Shown piece after piece: positions 1 to 10,345 of a stretch of DNA of 64,000 nt. The translations under genes were made by a program, and so were the position numbers. A model generated the notes under the pieces. The model was not told where the DNA came from, made no database searches, and was given only the letters and a program-made list of their open reading frames with translations. Each line of letters opens with the position of its first letter. The stretch's first letter is position 1. Location: positions 1 through 64,000 of the forward strand of contig NZ_CP028473.1 in the NCBI RefSeq assembly GCF_003047105.1. Reading direction: 5' to 3'. Origin of the DNA: Celeribacter baekdonensis (GTDB lineage: Bacteria; Pseudomonadota; Alphaproteobacteria; Rhodobacterales; Rhodobacteraceae).

Positions 1-1265
1 TTTTGGACAAGCGCCCGTGCGATCACCACTTTCTGCTGATTGCCGCCGGACAGTTCGATGACGCTCGCATCGGAATCGATGGCCCTGATGTTGAGCTTGT
101 CGCTCCAGTCCGCCGCCATAGCCTTCATCTCGGCATAGCTCACGAAGAGGCCCGGGCTTACATTGGCCGCCTGGGCCGCCCGATGGATATTTCTGCTATC
201 GACATGCTTTCATAAAATCCTTCTATCTTGCGGTCCTCGGTGACATAAACGATCCCGTCCATCACCGCGGGCCGGGGCGTGCGGTAGCGAACCGGCTTGT
301 TCTCAAGCCTCACCTCGCCGCCGTGAAAGAAATCGCGTTTATAGATGCCGCAGACGACCTTTGCGGTTTCGCTGCGCCCCGATCCGATCAGGCCGAAGAT
401 GCCGGTGACCTGCCCGCCATAGACCGAGAACGAATTGTTCTTGACGATCTTCGACATCGACAGGTTCTGAACGGACAGAACCTTGTGGCCGGGGGGACGG
501 ATCTTGTCCTCGCCATGGCTGTGGTAAAGCTCGTCGGACAGGCTGCGCCCCACCATCGCCTGAACGATCATATCGCGGTCGAACCGGTCCGCATCGTCGC
601 TGATCACCAGCTCACCATCACGCAAGACCGAGATCCGGTCGGCAATGCTCAGCGCCTCTTCGAGCGCATGGGTGATGAAGATCACCGCCACCCCGCGCGC
701 CTTGAGATCGGACCAGCGCAAAGAAATGCCGTTTTTCCTCGGGCGTCAGCGTCGCGGTGGGTTCGTCGAAAATGATGACGCGGGCCTTTTGCCGGACGGC
801 GCGGGCAATCTCCACCATCTGTTTCTTGGCTGCGCCCAGGGTCGCCACATCGGCCCAGGGATCGACCTGAAAGTTCAGCGACTGCATGAATTGCTGCGCC
901 GCGATGTAAATCCCGCGCAGCCGGTTGAAGAGCTTTTCCTCCCCGAGAAAAAGATTTTGCGCAACCGTCATGCTGGGGACGAGGCTGGTTTCCTGAAACA
1001 CCATCGCCACGCCTTCGGCCAGCGCCTCTCCGGGTGTCGCAAAGGACACCGCCTTGTCGTCGAGCCGCATTTCGCCCGCCGTCGCCTGGGTGACGCCCGC
1101 CATGATCTTGGTCAGCGTCGATTTACCGGCGCCATTCTCGCCCAGCAGCGCATGCACTTCTCCGGGAAGAAGCTTGAAATCCACGTTCCGGATCGCGGGA
1201 ATACCTCGATATTCCTTGGTCACGGATCGCATTTCGATAAGTGGTGATATCTGCATGGTGGTCAC
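1..1265 (-). pseudogene. Sugar ABC transporter ATP-binding protein (RbsA/XylG type), frameshifted and cut by the left edge
   Basis: This is the ATPase of a carbohydrate-uptake ABC system with two nucleotide-binding domains. The first domain (about 1265-730) has Walker A GENGAGKST and Walker B VIIFDEPTATL. The reading frame then shifts near 720-730 to the stretch VIFITHALEEAL and the start of the second domain, GLIGSGRSETAKVV. A further shift near 180 restores the second signature motif ELSGGNQQKV, which runs into the left edge. Start is GTG 1265 or ATG 1256, right after the stop of the SMP-30-like gene at 1266, so it is the last gene seen of the leftward operon. The frames keep conserved motifs and lack in-frame nonsense codons, so either very recent decay or sequencing indels are possible. 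The family assignment is firm; whether it is functional is not. Confidence 0.8.
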
Positions 1266-2343
1266 CTATAGTTTCGCACGGACGACAACATCGCCGCCCT
1301 TGGACGTCATGAGCAGGCCGTCACGGGACGGCAGACAACTGGTCACGCCGTGGCGCACCCCGTTTGCGCGGGAATGCAGGCTCTCTTTTGCATGGCCCGC
1401 CGGGTCCAGACGCAGCACGATGCCGAGCGAGCGTGACGGCGCCCATGGTTTGAGTTCTCCGAGTTGCTTGAGACTGCCGCCTTGCAACGGTTCCAGATAA
1501 GAGGTCGGAGCATGCAGTGACGGCGCGATCCAGTATTCCGGCTCGATGGTCGCGATCATGCGCTGTCGGTATTCGTCCTCGCGCAGAACGAATTCGATCA
1601 ACTGCGTCCGCGGTGCAAAGAGAGTGAGCCACAGGCCCTCTCCCTCCGCGTCCCGCACCAGACGCCCCGGATACCCGGGAAGCTCCGCGAGCATGACCTT
1701 GGTCCGCCCGTCCGCGCCGATCCGCAACACTTGATGGCGCCAGCTTTCCGACACGATGACACTGTTCTCCTCGGCCGCCACGATCCCGTAGGGGAACGCC
1801 AGATCCCGGCACAGGCAGGTTGCTGCGCCAGCCGCGAGATCGAGTTTCCAGACAGAGCCGCTAGCCCGTTTCGTCATCAGGTCGAGCTCCAGTCGCCCAT
1901 CCGGTTGTCCTGACTTGCCAGGCACAAAAGGAGTGTGTCCGGGTCGGTGAAAACGGCGGCGGACGGGGCGACGATCGGCATGCCGTTCAATTGCGTCCCC
2001 TCCCAGCCGTCATGACGACCACCGCGAATGAGCACCCGACCCTCGTCGAGCCCCACCGCCAAAGCTCCGCTGTCGTCGCTTGCAAGGCATGTGATGTCGC
2101 TGGACGCGCTCCAGATCACATCGGTTCCGCCCTCCGGCGTCAGACGCAGCAACCGCTCACGACTCGACAGCAAGATGCCATCAGGGGTGGACAGGATGTT
2201 GTCTGGGGCTTCCAGAGAAGCAAGCGCCTCTGCCTCGTCGATCCGCGTGTTCGGTCGCAGCGCCCCGTCCATCGGGGGCAATGTGGTGGCCGCGCTGCCG
2301 CTGCCCCGAAATCGGTCCAGTGTCCGGAGAAAATGTTACTCAT
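1266..2343 (-). pseudogene. SMP-30/strictosidine-synthase-like beta-propeller protein, frameshifted
   Basis: This is a second, stand-alone propeller-type protein of the SMP-30/gluconolactonase/strictosidine synthase group. ATG 2343 overlaps the TAA of the upstream fusion gene (ATGAGTAA), which suggests translational coupling. Three frames must be joined: the N-terminus MSNIFSGHWTDF, a middle part beginning around NTRIDEAEALA, and a C-terminal part from about 1925 with PYGIVAAEENSVIVSES, ending at 1266. The repeated pattern of asparagine/glycine-rich blades and the context beside a permease-propeller fusion support the call. Such proteins often act as lactonases or sugar-acid binding proteins, but the substrate cannot be read from the sequence. 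Shifts lie near 2280 and 1920. Confidence 0.65.
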
Positions 2344-4470
2344 CGGTTTTGTCTCCCTTGTCTTGCTTGTCTCCCCAGTAATGTTTGATGCCCGTCCACT
2401 CGGGGTCCGCACCCGGAAGGTCGTAAACCCCGATCCGGTCGTTGAAGAGCCCCCCGAGATAGAGCCTGCCCTTGTGTTCGCGCATTGAGGTGATCGAGGG
2501 GTGCTTGACCCCGTCGCGATCCCACAGCACATCAAGGATTTCGCCCTCCAGGCTGAACTTGAACAGACAGCCCGCATTCATGTTTGGATACATCCATTCG
2601 TCCGCCGCCACGCGGTAGACCATGCGCCGCCGGAACTGTGGCATCCGCTGAGCGAGATCGAATGTCGGCGACCGCATGCCGATGACGGCACACCAGAAGG
2701 ACCCGTCCGAGGCACGGTTGATATTGTCCGGGTAGCCGGCAGATCCGGGATCACGACTTCGGTCTGCCCCTTGCGCGGGCCCGCGTACCAATAGCGACTG
2801 ATCCGACAGCCCCAGGTTCGGCAAAGAGGAAGGATTCATCGTCGCCAACCATCGTGATGCCATTCGGGAACTGAAGGTTCGACAGAACGGTCCGGGACGA
2901 GCCGTCGTGCGGGTCGTAGCAGATGATCCGACCATTGCCGCGCGATTCCAGCGCATCGAGAATCCAGTCGTGAATCTCGTAGCGGATGGTGGCTTCGGAA
3001 AAGAAAATCCGACCGTCCGGCGCGATGTCGAGATCGTCGGCGAGCCGCATACGGGAATCGTCGATCACCGAGAACAGCGAGCGGTTGGTTTCGTCCGAAA
3101 GTTTGACCGGCTTGCGGTCCTTGGTGACTTTGTAAAGCCCATTCCCCCGACACAGACCACAGCTCCTGATCCCGATTGAACGCCATGCCAAGCGGCTGCC
3201 CCCGATATGGACATAGACCTCGTGCCGTTTGTAATCCGGGGCAAAGAACCGGATCACATCGCCATGACGGCTGCCGCAATAGAGGTTGTCGTCTTCATCG
3301 AGAATAATGTCTTCCGGCCCGTCGAGCTCGCCCAGACGATTGCCTCCGCCGACGACAACCTGTCGTTGACCTCGTAAACCGACGACGAGCCTTCCACCGT
3401 TTCGGGACAGGGCGGAAGCGCGAAATAGGTCGGGACACATAGGCCCGGTTCAGGATCTTGAGCCGGTTCTTGACCCATTTGACGTCGATCGCCACGGCGG
3501 CCAGAAGAATCAGCCCCAAAACGAGTTCGCTTGTCCCGGTGCGCAGCCCGAGCCGCACCAGCGCATTGGTCACCAGCACGACGATCACCGTGCCGATAAT
3601 GGCCTTGGCCACAGACCCACGGCCACCGCCAAGGCTGTTGCCGCCGAGCACCGCCGCCGTCAGGATCACAATTTCGAGTCCGACACCGACAGAGCCGCCT
3701 ATGCTGCCGAGGCGCGAGGCATAGAACAGCGCCCCGCCGCCGTCAGAACGCCGGACATCACATAGGTCTGCGCCACGATCCGCTGACCGGCAGACCCACA
3801 TTATAGGCCGAGCGGCGCGAGCCACCGACCGCACTCAAATGCCAGCCGAAGCGCATGCGCGTCATCAGGATATGGATCATCACCGCGACAATGGTGGCAA
3901 ATACAAGCGAGACCGGCACCCCATGACACTGGCCAGCCCCAGATAATCCCATGCCGGCACCGCCGTGTCGGAATAGGAAGCCTGGACCCCGTAGTTCAGC
4001 GACAAAAGTTCCACGATGGCGCGCAGCAGGATGAGCGTCACCAATGTGGTCAAAAACGCGCGCAGACGCATGTAGCCGATAAGCAGCCCGTTCAACATCC
4101 CGACGAGCCCGCCGAGCAGCAGGACCGCAGGATGACGACAATCAGCGGCATGCCGAGCGCATTCACCAGATAGAGCCCGGCGAAATTGCACAGGCGAAAT
4201 TAGACCCGACACTCAGGTCGATTCCCCGGCCTTGAGCACCAGCGTCATGCCGATGCAGATGAACATGTATTCCCCCAGAACACGGGCAATCGTCGACAGG
4301 CTCCCGATGGTGAAGAACCCCGGTATGATCGTGGAAAACACGGCGATGGCGAGGACCAGGAAAAGCACCGGGATCGCGTTGTCGACCCAGTTCTTGGCCA
4401 GAATTTCGCCAAGCAGATGATCCGGGACATAGCGATACCGCCAGCGCTGATACGTTTCGTTTACGCTCAT
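2336..4470 (-). pseudogene. ABC permease fused to SMP-30/strictosidine-synthase-like domain, multiply frameshifted
   Basis: Joined across frames, this gene encodes about 710 residues. The N-terminal third to half is a ribose-type ABC permease: it starts MSVNETYQRWRYRYVPDH at 4470, and has hydrophobic helices such as AIPVLFLVLAIAVFST and the conserved segment GIDLSVGSNFA. The permease ends near KWVKNRLKILNRAYVS at about 3450 and continues without an intervening stop and start (after one frame correction) into a propeller domain with LDGPEDIILDEDDNLYCGS, a strictosidine-synthase hallmark, and RIICYDPHDG. It ends KQDKGDKTDE at 2336. At least seven single-base shifts are needed, near 4225, 4190, 4140, 3830, 3440, 3210 and 2800. 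The fusion is inferred from the absence of any start signal at the junction. It sits between the binding-protein gene and the second propeller gene. Confidence 0.65.
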
Positions 4471-4530
4471 TCAACTTACTCCGAAGATATGCGCGGCCGC
4501 AGCACACAGGCATACGACCGCGTCCGGGGC

Positions 4531-5552
4531 TCAGTCGCCCGCCTTGATCCCGTCCAGCGTCCAGCAGGATGCGGGGCCCACCGTGTCCGGTGTCAGGATC
4601 TTGTTTTCCGTATAAAGACCGAAGGGCTGCGATCCCGGTTCGGGCCGGGTCTGCAACAGGATCTGGATGGTTTCAGCCAGTTGATTCGCCTGATCGCGGG
4701 TGTCCACCTTGACATAGGACGCAAACGCGCCGCTCTCGAGGTTCGTACAGCCGAATTGCTGATTGCCGCCGCCTGTTGAAATCAGTTTGACCTGCTCCGT
4801 CAGCCCGGCTTCGCGAATGGCCGCCGCGATGCCGACATCCATATTGTCCCACAAGCCGATGAAGGCGCAGAGATCGCCATGTTGTTTGAGAATGGTCGAG
4901 GCGATCGAGCGCGCCTTGGACGCGTCCCAGTCGGCGGCCTGATTGGAAACGATCTCGATATCCGGGTACTCCGACAGGGCATCCTCGACGCCTGCAACGC
5001 CCAACTGGTTCGGCGGCGCCGTGACCGGCCCCTGCACCACGGCGACCTTGCCCGAGGTTCCCTTGCCGCACATCCGGCGGCCTCCTGCGCCGTTTTCACC
5101 CCGACATCGTACCAGTCCCGCCGACGAAGGCGTCGGAGTTGACCGGGGTCTTCAGGTTCATCTGGATCACATTGATGCCCGCATCCATCGCCCGGCGAAT
5201 GAGCTTGGCATAGGCCTGCATATCGTTGTTGTGGACGATCAACACATCGGGCTTTTCGTTGATGAGCTGTTCGATGGCCTGGGCCCCGGCATCGACATTC
5301 CAGTTGGGATCGCGGATCGTCAGCTCATACCCGAGCCGCTCTGCATCCCGTTCAACGGCCGCCATCCAGCCCTGTGTCAGGTCGAACCCCATCGTGATCG
5401 GAACGAAAGCGACCTTTTTGCCTTCCAATGCCTTGTGATAGTCAAAGATCAGGCCGTCGTTCGGCGCTCCGCCATCGCTGGCATGGAAACCCTAGGGTCG
5501 CGCACAGAACGGCTGTGACACCGAGCGCCTTTGTCAATCTGGACAGTTTCAT
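4531..5552 (-). pseudogene. Sugar ABC transporter substrate-binding protein, frameshifted
   Basis: This is a periplasmic binding protein of the ribose/galactose type (peripla_BP_4-like). ATG 5552 starts a signal peptide, MKLSRLTKALGVTAVLCA. A shift near 5470 leads to DYHKALEGKKVAFVPITMG, then IRDPNWNVDAGAQAIEQLI, typical of this family. Near 5115 one base appears lost, since restoring it gives a stretch reading FVGWDWYDVGVKTAQEA. A second lost base near 5070 leads into MCGKGTSGKVAVVQGP and the C-terminal lobe, ending at 4531. The mature protein would be about 320 residues, normal for the family. It lies between two permease genes and would deliver a sugar or sugar acid to them. The frame breaks leave function doubtful unless they are sequencing errors. 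Confidence 0.75.
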
Positions 5553-5590
5553 GTTTCTCCTCCCATGAGACTTGTTGTGCTTTTTTTCGA

Positions 5591-6610
5591 TTATTGTTGG
5601 GTGTTGTTTTGGCCTGTAAGCGCCTCAGATATCCCCCTGTTGAGAGGTCTGTTCATCTCTGGGGTTGAGCACCGAGTCGACAATGATCGCCAACAACAGA
5701 ATGAGGCTCTTGATGATGTTCTGCGCGAATAGCTGATGTTCATGATCGTCATGCCGTTCAGCAGCAATCCGATCAAAAGCGTGCCTGAAAGAACATTGCG
5801 TACGCTGCCCTTGCCCCCGGCCAAACCGATCCCCCCGATCACGACCACCAGAATGATGTCGTAGATCATCGTCGAACTGGCCAGTTTGGTGTTCACGGAG
5901 GACACCGTCATCGCCATGATCAGACCAGCACAGAAGGCGATGAACGCCGAACTGCTGTACATCAGGACCTTGATGGGGCGGATCGGGATACCGCTGTTGC
6001 GCGACGCCATCGGGTTGTCGCCGATCGCATAGACGAACGCCCCGTAGCGCGTCAGGCGCAGCCCGACGAAAGCGGCACAGGCGACGACCAGGAACAGCAC
6101 GACGGGCATCGGCAACGCCGCGACGCTCCCCGTCCCAAGCGAGGCCAGCCAGCCAACATCGCCGCTGATGAAAATATTGTCGCTCGGCACCAGCGCGAAA
6201 CGCCCGAGCCCGGTAATGACGGTGGCCATGGCGAGCGTGGCGAAGATATCCGGGATTTCGACATAGGCCACGAGGATGCCGGTGACCGTCCCAATGGCCA
6301 GCGCCAGCAACAGCCCCAACAGCAACGCCAGTTCGATCTGCATCCCGCCGGTAAAAAGGACAAAGGACCATCCGGTGGAAAACACCATGACCGCAACCAT
6401 CGTCAGGTCTATGCCCCGTCCGATGACGACCCCGGCCATGCCAATGGCCAGAATACCCAGCATCGAAACATTCTGTAAAAGCGACACGAGATTCGACACC
6501 TGAAAGAAGCTGTCGAGTGTCAGCGAGAAAATCACGAAAAGCGCCCCGGAAATGGCAAGCACCATTTGTTCCTGGTTCAACGAGAGCCTCGTTTTTTGAT
6601 GTGCAGTCAT
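5591..6610 (-). CDS. Sugar ABC transporter permease (RbsC type), C-terminus frameshifted
   Basis: This is an integral membrane permease of the ribose/xylose ABC class and the first gene of the leftward operon. It starts MTAHQKTRLSLNQEQMV at 6610 and carries about eight to ten hydrophobic helices, the conserved GRGIDLTMVAVM segment and VVIGGIGLAGGKGSVRNVL near the end. The last part looks shifted: after MNISYS, near 5735, the alternative frame reads IIKSLILLLAIIVDSVLN and stops at 5625. The expected C-terminus is therefore about 10 residues shorter than the open frame and differs over its last 40 residues. It pairs with the fused permease downstream, which suggests a heterodimeric channel. Confidence 0.75.
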   Translation of the reverse strand: MTAHQKTRLSLNQEQMVLAISGALFVIFSLTLDSFFQVSNLVSLLQNVSMLGILAIGMAGVVIGRGIDLTMVAVMVFSTGWSFVLFTGGMQIELALLLGLLLALAIGTVTGILVAYVEIPDIFATLAMATVITGLGRFALVPSDNIFISGDVGWLASLGTGSVAALPMPVVLFLVVACAAFVGLRLTRYGAFVYAIGDNPMASRNSGIPIRPIKVLMYSSSAFIAFCAGLIMAMTVSSVNTKLASSTMIYDIILVVVIGGIGLAGGKGSVRNVLSGTLLIGLLLNGMTIMNISYSRRTSSRASFCCWRSLSTRCSTPEMNRPLNRGISEALTGQNNTQQ

Positions 6611-7156
6611 GGCGGCTTCCTCCCCAAGCCATGCCCCTGCCCTCGTCGCATCTTCATGTGCGATCGTTTCAGAGCGGGACCCAAAATAATGTCATGCCTG
6701 ACAATCCCGGGCGAATGTCTGCATTCATCCCGACAGGCGTCATGTGTCGTCCGTATCACCTGACAGAGGCGATGCCCTCCTTGCCATCCTCCCTGTCGCA
6801 AGCCTTTGGCAAGATCGTTGTGCGGCGCCAACCGGACGCGTCATTTTGTCGTCTTGTTTGTTTTGCTGCCCGTATCTTTGGGATCGGGCGATATTTTGTC
6901 TAATATCAACTTCACAAAAATACATATGAGATAGATTATGAATTAGAGTTCTCATAGTACGACATCCATGACACCCCCACCCATACGGGAGAACGGATAT
7001 TCCCTTGGAAACATCGACCGCCCGCCAAGCCATCACCGACACCGCCCGCGAACACGCGCCCGACGCGTGTTCGCGAATAACCTTCGCAAAATCGTTCCCC
7101 TGCCGGGACATCTCGGCCTGCCAATACCGACTGAAACCTGAAACCGGACCGAAGCC
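6611..7156. promoter_or_regulatory. Divergent intergenic region between the ABC operon and lysR-type gene
   Basis: I see no convincing gene in this stretch. The part 6880-6960 is AT-rich and holds two inverted repeats: GATATT-N6-AATATC at 6890-6907, and ATGAGA-N18-TCTCAT just to its right. LysR-type regulators usually bind such dyads (T-N11-A boxes) in the space between their own gene and a divergent target, and here the target would be the ABC operon starting at 6610. The promoter positions themselves are not resolved by eye. Confidence 0.45.
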
Positions 7157-8131
7157 ATGACACAACAGCCGAAACATGTCCCTCTGCCACAGGAGTTTCT
7201 GCATTCCAGAAACCTGACGTTGCATAAACTCAATGTATTTTGCATCGTTGCCAAATATTCCAGCGTGACAAGGACCGCCGAACATCTAAACATTGCCCAG
7301 CCGGCTGTTACGGCGCACCTGCGCAGCCTCGAAGAAAGTCTCGGAACGCAACTTGTGCGCAAGGCCGGGCGCAATATCGAACTGACCCAAGCCGGCGAAC
7401 GGGTCTATTCCTGGGCAACCGAGGTCATGCAACGCAGCACGGAGATGTTTCTTGATCTGGAGGATATCCGTCAGGGTATCCTTGGAGAAACCAAGATCGC
7501 AGCCACAATGGTCGTCGGAACATATAAACTTCCAGATATCATTATCCGGTTTCACAAGGAGTATCCGACCAGCAAGGTCTGCATGTCGATGTCCAGCCCC
7601 CGCCTCGCCACCGAGGCCGTTCTCTCCGGCGACTGCGATTTTGGCGTCGCCCTGATTGACCCTAACCAGGACACATCGCGGCTTGAAATCGAATTGCTCT
7701 GGAAAGAACCCCTCTTCCTTGTTGCGGCCCTGAACAGCAGCTTCGCCGGAAATGTCGCAAGCCTGTCGGACCTCGCCTCCCTGCCGTTCGTCACCCCCCG
7801 CAAGGGACAGATCGCCCGCGAACTCATTGACGAGGCCCTGCGCACCGCGGGCGTTGTCCGCACAAACAGCGTCCTGGAATTCGGGCATCCTGAACCGATC
7901 CTGAGCGCCATTCGCGCAGATATCGGTGTCGGCTTTGTGTTTCAGAGCGCCGTGCCCGCCAACCCGGAAAAAGACGGGCTTCGCATCGTGCAGACACCGG
8001 AAATCGACATCGCCATCCCTCTGTTCCTGATCCATGACAAGAAAATGGTCTTCTCCGCGCCGCAAACCGAACTGATCTCGGAAATCCGCAATACGTTTGC
8101 GAATTTCGGACGGGAAACCACAAAATCATAG
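7157..8131 (+). CDS. LysR-family transcriptional regulator
   Basis: This encodes 324 residues. The winged-helix DNA-binding domain is at about residues 25-85, with the LysR hallmark TRTAEHLNIAQPAVTAHLR followed by LEESLGTQLVRKAGRNIELT. The rest is the periplasmic-binding-protein-like co-inducer domain (residues 105-320). The reading frame is intact, in contrast to the adjoining transporter genes. It is divergent from the ABC operon, so control of that operon by a sugar or sugar-acid ligand is the simplest inference. A UspA gene follows 58 bp downstream on the same strand. ATG 7157 is the first in-frame start, and a later start would cut into the helix-turn-helix. Confidence 0.9.
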   Translation: MTQQPKHVPLPQEFLHSRNLTLHKLNVFCIVAKYSSVTRTAEHLNIAQPAVTAHLRSLEESLGTQLVRKAGRNIELTQAGERVYSWATEVMQRSTEMFLDLEDIRQGILGETKIAATMVVGTYKLPDIIIRFHKEYPTSKVCMSMSSPRLATEAVLSGDCDFGVALIDPNQDTSRLEIELLWKEPLFLVAALNSSFAGNVASLSDLASLPFVTPRKGQIARELIDEALRTAGVVRTNSVLEFGHPEPILSAIRADIGVGFVFQSAVPANPEKDGLRIVQTPEIDIAIPLFLIHDKKMVFSAPQTELISEIRNTFANFGRETTKS

Positions 8132-8189
8132 ACCTCTAAGATTATGTCGTCTAAGGTTTCGGAAATCATTTTCGGACTGTGAGGACATC

Positions 8190-9014
8190 GTGACCATTAA
8201 AAACATCCTTCTCGCCCACACTGGAAGCGCGGGATTTCCCCATAGCCTTCGTCACGCCGTGAAAGTTGCAAAACGCCATGAAGCATGGCTGACCGGCATT
8301 TATGGCGGACCGTCGTCCTATTTCGATCAGGTGCTGGGTCTGACCGAAGACCTCCACGACAAGCTCAAGACGGTGAGAGCCGCAAAAATCGAGGGCTCGC
8401 GGGAGTTGTTTCAGCAGGAAGTGGAAGCCGCCGGGATCGAAAATCGCGCCCGTTTTCTCATGCCCGAGGTCATCGGCAAACTTTCTCTGGCAGAGATCGC
8501 CCGGAATTTCGACTTCATCGTAACCGGCTATCCTCCGAAACTTCCCACGGATGAATACCGGGCCGTCAGCCCGGATGTGATGGCGCTGCAAAGCGGTCGC
8601 CCCGTACTTGTGGTGCCCGATGACTATATCTCAGAAGGGCTGGCCAATCATGTGCTGGTCGCATGGGACGGCAAACGGGCCTCCGCGCGTGCGCTGAGCG
8701 ACGCCATGACCGTGCTCGAAGATGCACCGAAGAAGGTCTCGATCCTGACCGTCGGCGATGTGCTTCACGAGATGCCCACAGGCACCGATATCGTGACCCA
8801 CCTCGAACGCCACGGCATACAGGCGGAACACATCCTGCGTCCCCGATCGGGACGAAAAATCGCGGAGATCATCGAAACTACGGCTTCTGAAATCGGCGCA
8901 CAGCTGATCGTGATGGGCGCATACGAGCACAGCAAGTTTTCGCAGGATCTGTTCGGCGGTGTCACCCACCATGTAATCCGCACCGCCAAAGTGCCAGTGT
9001 TCATGTCGCACTAA
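8190..9014 (+). CDS. Universal stress protein, tandem UspA domains
   Basis: This encodes 274 residues from GTG 8190, where VTIKNILLAHTGSAG forms the first UspA beta strand; an upstream ATG at 8097 would add an unlikely Arg-rich leader. Two UspA domains follow each other. The first (1-140) has the interdomain strand RPVLVVPDDYI at its end, and the second starts NHVLVAWDGKRASARAL and ends LIVMGAYEHSKFSQDLFGG, the place of the ATP-binding loop (usual form G-x2-G-x9-G-S/T). The first glycine is kept and the later ones are altered, so nucleotide binding is uncertain. It is cytoplasmic and probably stress-related, and may be co-transcribed with the lysR-type gene. Confidence 0.85.
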   Translation: MTIKNILLAHTGSAGFPHSLRHAVKVAKRHEAWLTGIYGGPSSYFDQVLGLTEDLHDKLKTVRAAKIEGSRELFQQEVEAAGIENRARFLMPEVIGKLSLAEIARNFDFIVTGYPPKLPTDEYRAVSPDVMALQSGRPVLVVPDDYISEGLANHVLVAWDGKRASARALSDAMTVLEDAPKKVSILTVGDVLHEMPTGTDIVTHLERHGIQAEHILRPRSGRKIAEIIETTASEIGAQLIVMGAYEHSKFSQDLFGGVTHHVIRTAKVPVFMSH

Positions 9015-9555
9015 AAGAATGCCCCCTACATGCATGTTTTATGCCAACAACAGGACAGTTAGACAAAGCGGAACGAGACGACATTTCGTTCATATTAACC
9101 ACTAAGAAGTGGCTCTATGGATGCCCGCCAGCGCGGGTCTACCCCGTCTTGATAAGACGCGCGATGCTCGTGAATCACATCCGGACTCGTGCGCCTTAGC
9201 CGCGCGGACAGCACAGAGAATAATCTGCAATTGTAACATATATTTAGCGTGACTGCATGTCGCGCATAATGTCCATTCCACAGTCGTCAAATTGAGCAAC
9301 TGTGTTTGTATTGAACATGCAGGAGCTGAGACGCGCGTTTTCTTAGTCATGACGAACTTACTAATCTGTCCAACATGAGTCGAATTCATATGGCAAGGAG
9401 GAGAACGCAAAGTTCGCTTCATCCATTAATTTATTGGAACGTATCACAAAATTCTTGGAGGGTGACCCGACCCTCTTGTTCACAGAGCGCTATATAGGCC
9501 TTTTATCATACCCCTGCGCGCTCATGCGCACATTTTATTTGTAAGCAGTATTTTT
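9015..9555. other. Gene-poor AT-rich junction between metabolic cargo and the T4SS region
   Basis: I see no supported gene. Base composition is visibly richer in A+T than either side. A hairpin GAGGGT-N6-ACCCTC lies at 9459-9476, followed by TTGTT. This spot separates the transporter/stress genes from the conjugation operon and may mark the edge of an acquired segment. Confidence 0.35.
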
Positions 9556-9756
9556 ATGGGTAAAAAGAAGATCGGAAGGCCCTTTCAGGAAGGCTATTTC
9601 CTCTCAAAGCAAGTCGAAACCCACGTCTTCACGGACTACCGTTGGAACGATGGCACCACCAGCCGTCTCTGGCATTTTGACCCTGACCAATATGACCCGT
9701 CGGCCATTTACATCCGCCCTTTTTCCCTCAGCGATCCTGATGAGAGCGATCAATAA
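9556..9756 (+). CDS. Small hypothetical protein, 66 aa
   Basis: The open frame starts ATG 9556 with MGKKKIGRPFQEG and is rich in aromatic and acidic residues (YRWNDGTTSRLWHF, DPDESDQ). I do not recognise it. No strong ribosome-binding site is seen before the ATG. Its last bases overlap the 3' end of the convergent gene at 9750. The AT-rich upstream region could hold a promoter. It is weakly supported and could be non-coding. Confidence 0.35.
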   Translation: MGKKKIGRPFQEGYFLSKQVETHVFTDYRWNDGTTSRLWHFDPDQYDPSAIYIRPFSLSDPDESDQ

Positions 9757-10337
9757 GCAAACCACTCCGAGTGGCCCATGTTGCCCTCATAGTCGCCGTA
9801 TTCGACCATGATGCTGCGAAGAGAGAATTCACCTGAGCGTCGCCTCGTGGGCAACTCGATCACTTGGCCACTTTGAGAGACGAAACTGTCAGGCCATGAC
9901 CGGCTTTCTCGTCGCGCGCGCTGGAGATAGGTGCAGGTTCGGTTCTCCCGATCGCACGATTTCACGGACCAGTTCCACACACGCCCATCCTCATTGGTGT
10001 CATATGAGCTTCCAGTGAACCAGATCACATGGGTCCGGTTCAGCCATTCGTATTCCGGCAGGTTGGTGTCGAGCTCACCCTCCCCGCCGGGCCCGCCCAG
10101 CTCGACCGGCACATGGGCAAAGGTGCAGACCCCGAAGGGCGGCAGGCTCGGCCAGGGCGTGATGCGGCGGATCATGGTGCGATAGGCCCGTGCGCAGACC
10201 GCGCTTGGCGGGAAACCACCCGCCATGCAAAGCATGATGGCGCAGTCGATATCATAGGCCCGCGCCTTCTCAGGGGTGCCGAACGCCGCCATCACACCCA
10301 TCACCGCAGCCATCGCCTGTCGCTTCATGTCGCTCAC
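9750..10337 (-). CDS. Secreted Cys-rich T4SS-associated protein (TrbM-like motif)
   Basis: This encodes 195 residues from GTG 10337 (or ATG 10328). The N-terminus has a signal peptide ending around TPEKARA, so it is probably exported. Next comes IDCAIMLCMAGGFPPSAVC, with paired cysteines, then MIRRITPWPSLPPFGVC. This resembles the short cysteine motif I associate with TrbM-type proteins of conjugation loci, but the likeness is from memory and not checked. The gene is divergent from the virB operon, and the two share the intergenic palindromes at 10346-10378. A periplasmic role in pilus or transfer-channel assembly is inferred from context only. Confidence 0.55.
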   Translation of the reverse strand: MSDMKRQAMAAVMGVMAAFGTPEKARAYDIDCAIMLCMAGGFPPSAVCARAYRTMIRRITPWPSLPPFGVCTFAHVPVELGGPGGEGELDTNLPEYEWLNRTHVIWFTGSSYDTNEDGRVWNWSVKSCDRENRTCTYLQRARRESRSWPDSFVSQSGQVIELPTRRRSGEFSLRSIMVEYGDYEGNMGHSEWFAY

Positions 10338-10345
10338 CAGCCTTG

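Noticed and set aside
9102..9422. A minus-strand open frame in the AT-rich junction
   Set aside because: No ribosome-binding site, no recognisable features and odd composition.
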